In this document: positions 16,524 through 23,846 of the stretch, piece by piece
How the letters are laid out: the number at the start of each line of letters is the position of its first letter
Position numbering within the stretch: position 1 is the first letter of the stretch
Source of the DNA: Mucisphaera sp965279675
GTDB taxonomy: Bacteria > Planctomycetota > Phycisphaerae > Phycisphaerales > Phycisphaeraceae
Direction of reading: 5' to 3'
Length of the DNA stretch: 64,000 bases
Assembly (NCBI RefSeq): GCF_965279675.1
Contig: NZ_CBDIIJ010000002.1
Coordinates: 806,001 to 870,000, forward strand
Notes under the pieces: model-generated
Databases searched by the model: none
Told to the model about the DNA's origin: nothing
Seen by the model: the letters and a program-made list of their open reading frames with translations, nothing else
Program-made: the position numbers and the translations under genes

Positions 16524-17470
16524 GGCCAGACCACCACCTCGCGCACCAGCCGGACCCCCGTCGCCGCCTCCACGCGCTCCTGCACCTGACGAAAGAGCTG
16601 GATCACATCATCCGCCGTCGCACCCGCGCCCGCCGCGATGAAATTCGCGTGCACCTCCGACACATAAGCCCCTCCCACACGAGCCCCCTTGAGCCCGCAC
16701 GCATCGATCAGCCGACCCGCCGAATCAACCTGCCGACCTGCTTCATCCACCGGATTCTTAAACGCACAGCCCGCCGTCGCATCGGCAAACGGCTGTTCGG
16801 TCGTCTTCTTCGCGAAGATCTCCTTCTTCCGCAGATAAACGGCCTCACCTCCCACACACTCCAGCTGCAACACCGCTTCGAGAATCAGCGGCTGCTCGAT
16901 GCCCGACCGCCGATAGCCAAAAGGAATCTGCTCACGCTCCAGCGTGGTTGTCGTCCCATCCAGATCCATCACCCGCACCGAACGCACCACATCCGCGATC
17001 TGCCCATACGCCCCGCCGGCATTCATCCGAATCGCCCCACCCACCGTCGCCGGCACACCCGCCAAACCCTCAAGCCCCGACAAACCCTCCCGCGCCGTCT
17101 CGTTCACCAGACGCATCAGGTCGTACCCCGATCCCACCACCAGACGACCGCTCCGATCCTCCAAACCCCGCAGCATCCGGAACGACTTGTGCGTCAACCG
17201 TATCACCACCCCCGGCACCCCGGCTTCCGACACCAGCAGATTGGCCCCGCTGCCCAGCACCCGCACCGGCACACTCGACTCAGCACACCGGCTAAGCAGC
17301 GTCCCCAGCGACGCCTCATCCTCCGGGTCCACCAGCGCCTCCGCCGACCCGCCGACCCGATACCAGGTCAGCGAACCAATCGGTGCATCACGCTCGACAT
17401 CGAGCGCAAGCCCTTCAAACAAAGCATCAGAGATCGTGGGGGTCCTGGCGATGCCCTGATTATCCAACAA
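16520..17470 (-). CDS. murB: UDP-N-acetylenolpyruvoylglucosamine reductase
   Basis: MurB reduces the enolpyruvyl moiety of UDP-GlcNAc-enolpyruvate with NADPH and FAD to make UDP-MurNAc, the second committed step of peptidoglycan synthesis. The 316-residue protein has the FAD-binding blocks RVGGSAEALVDPEDEASL, RVLGSGANLLVSEAGVPGVV and GLEGLAGVPATVGGAIRMNA, the FGYRRSG motif, and ATAGCAFKNP near the C-terminus, where the catalytic proton donor, serine in the Escherichia coli enzyme, is cysteine. This supports a cell wall in this organism. It is convergent with the lipase gene and has an outer-membrane protein gene 11 bp upstream on the same strand. Confidence 0.95.
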   Translation of the reverse strand: MLDNQGIARTPTISDALFEGLALDVERDAPIGSLTWYRVGGSAEALVDPEDEASLGTLLSRCAESSVPVRVLGSGANLLVSEAGVPGVVIRLTHKSFRMLRGLEDRSGRLVVGSGYDLMRLVNETAREGLSGLEGLAGVPATVGGAIRMNAGGAYGQIADVVRSVRVMDLDGTTTTLEREQIPFGYRRSGIEQPLILEAVLQLECVGGEAVYLRKKEIFAKKTTEQPFADATAGCAFKNPVDEAGRQVDSAGRLIDACGLKGARVGGAYVSEVHANFIAAGAGATADDVIQLFRQVQERVEAATGVRLVREVVVWP

Positions 17471-17481
17471 ATCGCCCGGCC

Positions 17482-18282
17482 CTAAAACAGAAAACGCAGA
17501 TCGATCGCAAACCCCACCTCCAGGTCAGGACGCTCATCCAGGTCTTGCCACGCCGGAAGCGTCACCGACGCCCCCAAAGCCCAGGTCTGAGCCTCATACA
17601 AAAAGCCGGGCGCCAACCACAGATGAGCATCCCCATTCGTCTCATAGACCAGGCTCGCCTCGATCACCGCGTACGTACTCGATGTCGTCTCCGCCGAGTA
17701 ACGCTCAGGCGTCAACCGATACAGATACGACCCCTCCGTCCAGAGCGTGTCCGCTAGCCCCATCCCAGGTAGGTCCGGATCCGGCTGGCCGTCATAATTC
17801 AGCTTGTACCGAACCGCCGCGTTCGTCCCGTGTCGGCCCGCGATCCGCGTCGCCACCACACCCAGCATCGGGTTGAACGCATCCGTCGACATATCATCGT
17901 CATACGTCGGGATGTCAATCCCGAACAACACCGACGCCCGCAGCGTGTCCACCGGCCCCGGGTTCACCAGCAGAAACCGATACTTGCCCATGATGTGCAG
18001 ATCGGAAATCCCCTGATCGTCATCACCCACTTCATCAAACTCAAAAACAACAGGCACGTGCAGGTTCACCGACAAATCGGGCGTCAACCCATACGTGATA
18101 TCGGTGTGGCTGTGCAGCAGGTCCCGATCGCCTTCGAGCGCGTACCCAAACACCCGCTCACGCACGACCAGACGACCCATCCCCGGCTGCGTCGCCGCCG
18201 GCATGTACGCCGCTTCCTGAGCAAACACCAAACAAGGCAAGCCCATCAGTAACGCAAGACTCGCTAGCACCACACGTTTCAT
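17482..18282 (-). CDS. Outer-membrane beta-barrel protein (MetA-pathway/DUF transporter type)
   Basis: A 266-residue secreted protein with a signal peptide (MKRVVLASLALLMGLPCLVF, cleavage after AQ) and then alternating amphipathic strands ending in aromatic FLF, typical of an outer-membrane barrel. Blocks such as SHTDITYGLTPDLSVNLHVP and YEAQTWALGASVTLPAW resemble the phenol-degradation MetA-like barrel family, whose members are channel or uptake components. The start is the ATG preceded by AGAGGATT. It is the last gene of a minus-strand set with three small cysteine-rich envelope proteins, so an associated role in metal uptake or efflux is inferred from context only. Confidence 0.6.
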   Translation of the reverse strand: MKRVVLASLALLMGLPCLVFAQEAAYMPAATQPGMGRLVVRERVFGYALEGDRDLLHSHTDITYGLTPDLSVNLHVPVVFEFDEVGDDDQGISDLHIMGKYRFLLVNPGPVDTLRASVLFGIDIPTYDDDMSTDAFNPMLGVVATRIAGRHGTNAAVRYKLNYDGQPDPDLPGMGLADTLWTEGSYLYRLTPERYSAETTSSTYAVIEASLVYETNGDAHLWLAPGFLYEAQTWALGASVTLPAWQDLDERPDLEVGFAIDLRFLF

Positions 18283-18355
18283 GTTCAATCCTCTGCAGCA
18301 AGTCGACGCATAAAACGGCCGCCAGGCTTTCACCCAGCGGCCGCATGAACCGGCA

Positions 18356-18715
18356 TCAGGAATCACCCGGCACCTCAACCCGATCGAACGTGAAGCCGCT
18401 ACCCGCGACCACGTCCGCCAACTGACCCACGGTTACGCTCTGGCCCGGCTTCAGCCAAACCTTCACCGAACCGTCCGCCAGATTGACCTCGACCGACTCG
18501 ATCGCCTCCACCTCAAGCATCGACTTGTCCAGGTTGTGCGAGCAAAGCGGGCAACTCAGCCCACGCGCATAAAGCACAAACTCCGGAGCATCGATAACCT
18601 CAGCGGCCTCCGCCGCATCAGGCATGCTCTTAGCAGAAGAACCCGACAACGCCGCACATCCCGAAAGCAGCGCGACGACCAACGTCAGATTCAGAAGCAG
18701 AAAACTCCGCTTCAT
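18356..18715 (-). CDS. Lipoprotein with heavy-metal-associated (HMA) domain
   Basis: A 119-residue protein with a lipoprotein signal (lipobox LLSGC at Cys20) followed by an HMA-type fold: EFVLYARGLSCPLCSHNLDK carries the CxxC metal site, then VESVEVNLADGSVKVWLKPG and a closing helix. HMA domains bind soft metals such as Cu(I), Hg(II) or Zn(II) and pass them on. Here the domain would be tethered to a membrane outside the cytoplasm, unlike the usual cytosolic chaperones. It lies 29 bp after a Cys-rich lipoprotein gene and 73 bp before a barrel gene in the same direction. Confidence 0.8.
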   Translation of the reverse strand: MKRSFLLLNLTLVVALLSGCAALSGSSAKSMPDAAEAAEVIDAPEFVLYARGLSCPLCSHNLDKSMLEVEAIESVEVNLADGSVKVWLKPGQSVTVGQLADVVAGSGFTFDRVEVPGDS

Positions 18716-18744
18716 GGGTTTTTCCTTTCATGGACCGCAAACAC

Positions 18745-19020
18745 TCAGTGAGAGTGCGTGGTGCCGTCGCTATGCGTGTGAGCTCCGCCACCGCAAGAGC
18801 CACAGCAGGACTTCGCCTTCTCGCCGCCAGCTTTGGCCTCACCGCCGCATGAACCGCAGCAGGACTTCGCTTCGCCACCACTGCAGGAACCACAGGAACC
18901 GCAGCAAGACTTCGCTTCGCTGGAAAGAAGCATCGAATCACCGTTGGTCTTACAGCCAGCGGTAAAGCTGAGCATCAAAGCCAAAGCCGAAACAGATAGC
19001 AGGGTCGTGATCGTGTTCAT
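18745..19020 (-). CDS. Cysteine-rich metal-binding lipoprotein with repeats
   Basis: A 91-residue lipoprotein (signal ALALMLSFTAGC, Cys23) consisting mostly of three copies of the motif KSCCGSCG separated by Gly/Glu/Ala linkers, ending in a histidine tail (GGGAHTHSDGTTHSH). Fourteen cysteines after the lipid anchor in about 45 residues and the His cluster indicate a metallothionein-like metal sponge on the outer side of a membrane. No enzyme fold is present. The repeats are nearly identical at the DNA level, as expected for tandem duplication. It sits between the HMA lipoprotein and the upstream Cys-rich secreted protein gene. The metal is not identified. Confidence 0.75.
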   Translation of the reverse strand: MNTITTLLSVSALALMLSFTAGCKTNGDSMLLSSEAKSCCGSCGSCSGGEAKSCCGSCGGEAKAGGEKAKSCCGSCGGGAHTHSDGTTHSH

Positions 19021-19174
19021 CAGAACAACTCCTCAAAGAAAAAATGAAAAAGTAAACAGGGAAGTCTGAGCCACCTGATAACAGCATCAGGCAAGGCCAG
19101 AAAAAAAACTGAAACTGGGTTAGGAGGTCAGTCAGCAATAGATTCAGCGCGCAAAGATCGCGCCGAAGTGAAAA

Positions 19175-19525
19175 CTAATGCCGCCAGATACCCAAAGTGC
19201 TGCGCGAGACCGCAGCCAGAGAAAGACATGAATCACCGGTAATGCCCGGCCAGTTCATCGATTCGCCAAAGCCAACGCGCCCCGTCACCAACACAGGCGG
19301 GACGAGCCCGGTCTCAACCACCGGAACCGTCGCCGGCACTTGATCATCCACCGGCTGATGAGCCGGCGCCTCTTCAGCCGAACACGGCGCCGCACATCCA
19401 CAGCTGACGGCACAGCAGCAGGCCTGAACCGCCGCCTTCGCCGCAGGCACCTGCGGACACGCAATCACGCTGCCGCTAGCCAGCAGACCAATCACAATCA
19501 GGATGCGTGCAAGAACGAAGGTCAT
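19175..19525 (-). CDS. Small secreted cysteine-rich protein
   Basis: A 116-residue protein with a signal peptide (LARILIVIGLLASGSVIA) and a cysteine cluster ACCCAVSCGCAAPC in the first third, followed by a Pro/Val-rich linker with no recognised domain. The likely start is the ATG of MTFVLARIL. It is the first gene of the minus-strand group with the other two metal-binding proteins and the barrel, and shares an 86-bp divergent promoter region with the M20 amidohydrolase gene. Function is unknown; metal binding is inferred from the cysteines and context. Confidence 0.6.
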   Translation of the reverse strand: MTFVLARILIVIGLLASGSVIACPQVPAAKAAVQACCCAVSCGCAAPCSAEEAPAHQPVDDQVPATVPVVETGLVPPVLVTGRVGFGESMNWPGITGDSCLSLAAVSRSTLGIWRH

Positions 19526-19611
19526 AGGTGATATAAGTATCGACTTCCTGTGCCTGCTTTCTATTCCTGCGAGCCACAAAAGTCCAGCCGCCGCCGGCTG
19601 ATCCACCACAC

Positions 19612-20847
19612 ATGGTCAAAAAGGCCCATCAAGAACTCGATTCGCAAATCACCGGACAGATCGATCGCCTACTTCCGGAGATCACCAGCATCCGCCACGA
19701 CCTCCACGCCCACCCCCAGCTTGCCTACACCGAAACCTACGCCTCCCAGCTCATCCAGCAGCACCTGACCGACGCCAACGTCCCCTTCCAGGCCGGGCTC
19801 GCCGAAACAGGCGTCGTCGCCGCCATCCGCTGCGACCATCACGACCCCCAAGCCCAAGCCATCGCCCTCCGCGCCGATATCGACGCCCTGCCCATCACCG
19901 AAAACACCAACCTCCCCTACGCCTCCCAAAACCCCGGCCTCATGCACGCCTGCGGGCACGACGGCCACACCGCCGCCCTCCTCGGGGCCGCAGAGATCCT
20001 CGCCAGCCTCGCCCGCGAACACCCCGAGGCCCTGCCCAAACCCATCAAGCTCATCTTCCAGCCCGCCGAGGAAGCCGGCGCCGGCGCCAAACGCATGATC
20101 GAAGACGGCGCCCTCGACCAGACCACCCTCGACCTCCCGGTCGAACGCATCTACGGCCTTCACGGCTGGAGCAGCCTCGATGTCGGCCAGATCCGCACCC
20201 TCCCCGGCCCCATGATGGCCGCCACCCTCAGCTTCCAGATCGAACTCCGCGGCCAGGGCGGCCACGCCGCCGCCCCCCACGAAACCATCGACCCCATTCC
20301 CGCCGCCGCCAACCTCGTATCAAACCTTCAAACGATCGCCTCGCGCTTCACCAAACCCACCACCCCCGTCGTCCTCACCATCGCCAACCTCCACGCCGGC
20401 GAAGGGGCCGTCAACATCATCCCCCACACCGCCACCCTCAACGGCACCGTCCGCACCTTCGACCTCGACCTCCGCGACCAGATCCGCCTGAAGATGCAAC
20501 AGATCATCGAACACACCGCCGCCGCCCACGCCTGCACCGCCTCTCTTACCACCGTCGACGGCTACCCACCCACCATCAACGACCCCGAAGCCACCCAAAC
20601 CCTCATCGATACAGCCGCCGATGCCTTCGGCCCCGACCACGTCGCCCTCCTCGACGACCCCGTCATGGGCGCCGAAGACTTCTCCTTCTACGCCCAACGC
20701 ATCCCCGCCTGCTTCGCCTTCGTCGGCCTCCGACCCCCTGGCCAGGACACCTACCCCGGCCTGCATACCCCCGAATTCGATTTCAACGACCACGCCCTCC
20801 CCGTCAGCATGAAACTCCTCTGCGAACTGGGCCTCCGAGGCGGATAA
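19612..20847 (+). CDS. M20-family N-acyl amino acid amidohydrolase
   Basis: A 411-residue zinc-dependent amidohydrolase of peptidase family M20D (HipO/IAA-amino acid hydrolase type), which hydrolyses N-acylated amino acids. It contains RADIDALPI, the metal-binding MHACGHDGHTAALLGAAEIL, the catalytic QPAEEAGAGAKRMIEDG, the dimerisation-domain strand FQIELRGQGGHAAAPHETID, and VMGAEDFSFYAQ near the C-terminus. All metal ligands appear intact and length is normal. No signal peptide, so it is cytoplasmic. The exact substrate is unknown. Confidence 0.88.
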   Translation: MVKKAHQELDSQITGQIDRLLPEITSIRHDLHAHPQLAYTETYASQLIQQHLTDANVPFQAGLAETGVVAAIRCDHHDPQAQAIALRADIDALPITENTNLPYASQNPGLMHACGHDGHTAALLGAAEILASLAREHPEALPKPIKLIFQPAEEAGAGAKRMIEDGALDQTTLDLPVERIYGLHGWSSLDVGQIRTLPGPMMAATLSFQIELRGQGGHAAAPHETIDPIPAAANLVSNLQTIASRFTKPTTPVVLTIANLHAGEGAVNIIPHTATLNGTVRTFDLDLRDQIRLKMQQIIEHTAAAHACTASLTTVDGYPPTINDPEATQTLIDTAADAFGPDHVALLDDPVMGAEDFSFYAQRIPACFAFVGLRPPGQDTYPGLHTPEFDFNDHALPVSMKLLCELGLRGG

Positions 20848-20946
20848 ACCCGATAACTGCCAAGACGGTATCCTCCAAGTAACCATCCGCCCCAGAAAAA
20901 ACCGCTGACGAGCGCTCACGCAGGCTCGAAGCCCCTGGAATCTACC

Positions 20947-21840
20947 GTGAAACCAGCTTCCACCGCCGCTATCGCCACCCCGGCCCCCACGCCCGACATC
21001 GCCTGCGGCAACACCGCCGGCTCCTCCGAATTTCTCTCCGACCTCTACACCGGCCTCGGCTCCCAACGAAACGATTTCCGCAACTACAACCTCAACCGCC
21101 TCATCGCCGCCATGGTCATCCAGGACCAGCCGAATCAGGGGCGCAACCTCGCCGTCCTCGACATCGGCTGCGGATCAGGCGTCCTCACCCAGATCATGAC
21201 ACGCCTCGGCATGAAGGTCACCGGCCTCGAGCCCAACCCCGACCTCGCCGAAGCCGCACGCCTCCGCGACAACCGGATGACCATCCACACCGGCGACGGC
21301 TCCATCGCCGACCAGCTCAACCAAACCTTCGACTGCATCACCATCATCGACGTCCTCGAACACATCGAAGACGACATCGAACAGCTCCACAAGATCCGCC
21401 GCGCGCTCAAGCCGGGCGGCCGCCTCGTCGTCCTCGTCCCCGCCTACCAGTGCCTCTTCGGCAAACGTGATGTCCGCAACGGCCACTTCCGCCGCTACTC
21501 CGCCGGAAGACTCCGCCGCCGCGTCGAACGCGCCGGCATGATCGTCGACGACACCCGCTACTGGAACGCCATCGGCGTCATCCCCTACTTCATCGCCGAA
21601 CGCATCCTCCGCCGCGAACTCGATGGCGACATCCGAACCGAAAACGCCAAAGGCCCCCTCCAGAAAGCCGCCATCAGCTTCCTGCATTTCTGGTACCGAA
21701 AAATCGAAAACACCTTCAACCTCGGCGTCGGTCTCAGCGCCATCGCCATCGCCCACCGCCCCGAAAACGACGCCGACAACCACCAACGCAACCCGTCATT
21801 GCTTAAAGCCAAAGCCGTCAGGCTCGATGAAGCGAGCTAA
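20947..21840 (+). CDS. Class I SAM-dependent methyltransferase
   Basis: A 297-residue methyltransferase. Motif I is VLDIGCGSGVLTQIMTRLG near residue 72, followed by the acidic GLEPNPDLAEAA loop, DGSIADQ, and IDVLEHIEDD with LKPGGRLVVLVPAY, all in the standard order of the Rossmann fold. The C-terminal part (FRRYSAGRLRRRVERAGMIV, then YFIAERI and LGVGLSAIAIAHRP) is like the family that modifies lipid-linked or sugar substrates. A GTG start is used, with only a weak ribosome-binding site. It stands alone between the amidohydrolase and the ABC ATPase gene; substrate unknown. Confidence 0.82.
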   Translation: MKPASTAAIATPAPTPDIACGNTAGSSEFLSDLYTGLGSQRNDFRNYNLNRLIAAMVIQDQPNQGRNLAVLDIGCGSGVLTQIMTRLGMKVTGLEPNPDLAEAARLRDNRMTIHTGDGSIADQLNQTFDCITIIDVLEHIEDDIEQLHKIRRALKPGGRLVVLVPAYQCLFGKRDVRNGHFRRYSAGRLRRRVERAGMIVDDTRYWNAIGVIPYFIAERILRRELDGDIRTENAKGPLQKAAISFLHFWYRKIENTFNLGVGLSAIAIAHRPENDADNHQRNPSLLKAKAVRLDEAS

Positions 21841-21870
21841 TCATCGGGCGATAGCTCCAGACCTGCCTGA

Positions 21871-22998
21871 TCAAACCCCCACCATCTCCGGCAGCGTCAG
21901 ATTCACCCCGTACTCACCCGGCTCGAACACGTGCGCCTTCTCCAGATTGAAGTAGCAGGTCACATCCGCGCCTTCCTCCAGCACCTCCGCCGCCACCCGT
22001 GCCGTCAGCCGCAGGCCCGTGCTCGTCGATAAATACACATCCATCGTGTTGCCCAGGGGCTCAATCACATCCACCTTGAACCTGCCGGTCTGCGCCTCGT
22101 TGTTCGCCGTGTCATGCGGATGCAGGAACATCCCCTCCGGCCGCAACCCCAGCACCATCGCCTGGCCCACCTTCCCACGACAACGATCCGCCTGCTCCGG
22201 GTCCAGCGGGAACCGCAGACCCTCGCCCTCGAAGACCACCGCCCCGTCCGCCTCCGACAACTCACCCTCGATAAAGTTCATAGGCGGCGTACCCAGAAAA
22301 CCCGCCACAAAACGATTCGCCGGATGGTTGTAAACCTCCAACGGCGAATCGCACTGCTGAATTAATCCATCCGACATCACCACCACACGATCGCCAAGCG
22401 TCATCGCCTCTTCCTGATCGTGCGTCACGTAGATCGTCGTCGTGTTCAGCCGCTTGTGCAGCCGCTTAAGCTCCGCACGCGTCTCCACCCGCAGCTTCGC
22501 GTCCAGGTTCGAAAGCGGCTCATCAAACAAAAAGCACGCGGGATCGCGAACAATCGCGCGCCCCACCGCCACACGCTGACGCTGACCACCCGACAGCGCC
22601 TTCGGCTTCCGCTCCAGCAGATGATCGATGCCCAGAATCTTCGCCGCGTCCTGCACCCGCCGATCAATCTCCGCCTTCGGGAACTTCCGCAGCTTCAGAC
22701 CAAAGGCCATGTTCTTGTAAACACTCATGTGCGGATACAACGCATAGTTCTGAAACACCATCGCGATATCCCTATCCTTAGGCGGTACATCATTCACCAC
22801 CCGATCCCCGATCGCGATCGTCCCGCCCGTGATCTCCTCCAGCCCCGCCACCATCCGCAGGGTCGTCGACTTCCCACACCCCGACGGCCCCACCAGCACG
22901 ATGAACTCCGCATCGTTGATATGCAGATCGATCCCCTTCACCGCCTTGAACCCACCCGGATAAACCTTCTCGACCTGAGTCAGCACAACTTCAGCCAC
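21871..22998 (-). CDS. ugpC: ABC transporter ATP-binding protein (UgpC/MsiK type)
   Basis: This 375-residue ATPase belongs to the MalK/UgpC group that powers carbohydrate ABC importers. It has Walker A GPSGCGKSTT, the Q-loop FQNYALYPHMSVYKNMAFGL, the signature LSGGQRQRVAVGRAIVRD, Walker B FLFDEPLSNLDAKLR, the H-loop YVTHDQEEAMTLGDRVVVM, and the C-terminal OB-type regulatory domain from about residue 240. No permease or solute-binding gene is nearby, so it probably serves several importers encoded elsewhere, as MsiK does in streptomycetes. The ATG follows GAGAGGATTGT, a good ribosome-binding site. Confidence 0.92.
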   Translation of the reverse strand: MAEVVLTQVEKVYPGGFKAVKGIDLHINDAEFIVLVGPSGCGKSTTLRMVAGLEEITGGTIAIGDRVVNDVPPKDRDIAMVFQNYALYPHMSVYKNMAFGLKLRKFPKAEIDRRVQDAAKILGIDHLLERKPKALSGGQRQRVAVGRAIVRDPACFLFDEPLSNLDAKLRVETRAELKRLHKRLNTTTIYVTHDQEEAMTLGDRVVVMSDGLIQQCDSPLEVYNHPANRFVAGFLGTPPMNFIEGELSEADGAVVFEGEGLRFPLDPEQADRCRGKVGQAMVLGLRPEGMFLHPHDTANNEAQTGRFKVDVIEPLGNTMDVYLSTSTGLRLTARVAAEVLEEGADVTCYFNLEKAHVFEPGEYGVNLTLPEMVGV

Positions 22999-23418
22999 GG
23001 AACAATCCTCTCTGATCCGGCAGCCACCGGGAGGGTGAATCCTGATGCTCGGGCGAAAACCGCCCTGCGAGCGAAAGAAACGCGATACGGGTCACGCCCG
23101 AGACGCAAAGTCTACCAGAAAAGACCCCAATAACCTGACCTCAAAGACCAAAAGAGTGAACACGGATCATTTTGATTTATTTTTTACGCACGAACGCTTG
23201 GATGCTGGCCAGCACCGCACCTGGGTGCCATAATGTGAGCAGCTAGCGCAGGATAACCACCTGTGCCGCGTAAAGAGAGCGGAGCACCCCTCACGAGGAC
23301 CGCCTGGAGCCCCCGCACGCCCCAGACCCTCACGAGACCGCCCTCCCAAACCTCACGTTCAGGCCTGATACGTGATGAGCCGTGGAGTCGGGTGTTCCCT
23401 GCCTTGGGAGAAGAAGCG
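22999..23418. other. Intergenic gap between ugpC and a small hypothetical gene
   Basis: No convincing gene is seen. The stretch must hold the ugpC promoter (minus strand). An AT-rich core (about 23160-23190, CATTTTGATTTATTTTTTAC) stands out against the GC-rich flanks. The open frame running into the small gene from 23263 is low-complexity and not protein-like. Confidence 0.4.
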
Positions 23419-23715
23419 ATGTACAACCTGTTCGAAGCGGCCATCTCTGCGATCACCCCCAGCCATCGCACCATCCCCATCCGCGTCCACGTCGAAGCCC
23501 AACTCACCCGCGAACCCCTCGCCGGTGCCCGAGTCCGCGTCAATGCCGGTCCCTGGGTCGCCTACGAAGGCCCCGACAAGCCCATCGAAACCACCGTCGC
23601 CGCCGGCCGCCGCATCCGTGTCGAAGTCTCAAAACGCGGCTGGATCGACCCCCGACCCTCCGCCTGGATGGACGGACCCGACCCAGACGGCATCATCCGC
23701 ATAGGTATGATGTAA
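23419..23715 (+). CDS. Small hypothetical protein
   Basis: A 98-residue protein beginning MYNLFEAAISAITPSHRTIP with a GGGAG ribosome-binding region upstream. The centre (RVHVEAQLTREPLAGARVRV followed by a Trp-Val-Ala-Tyr strand and TTVAAGRRIRVEVSKRG) looks like a compact beta-sandwich of the carboxypeptidase-regulatory or Ig-like type often used as a small adaptor or carbohydrate-binding module. No signal peptide and no catalytic residues. The family was not recognised. It lies 131 bp before the large kinase gene on the same strand and may be cotranscribed with it. Confidence 0.5.
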   Translation: MYNLFEAAISAITPSHRTIPIRVHVEAQLTREPLAGARVRVNAGPWVAYEGPDKPIETTVAAGRRIRVEVSKRGWIDPRPSAWMDGPDPDGIIRIGMM

Positions 23716-23846
23716 GCCTCACGCCACCCCTGTTAATTCCTTGCCCCGCCCCCCTGCGCTAACTACCTTGACAGCAGAGGGAGTTTGCCCACCAGTGCCC
23801 ACGGCCACACCGCCTGGACACCCCACAGGGGCGGGAACACATCCAC

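Noticed and set aside
19070..19110. Hairpin CCTGAT/ATCAGG between two Cys-rich genes.
   Set aside because: Not followed by a T run on the minus strand, the direction of transcription; not a clear terminator.
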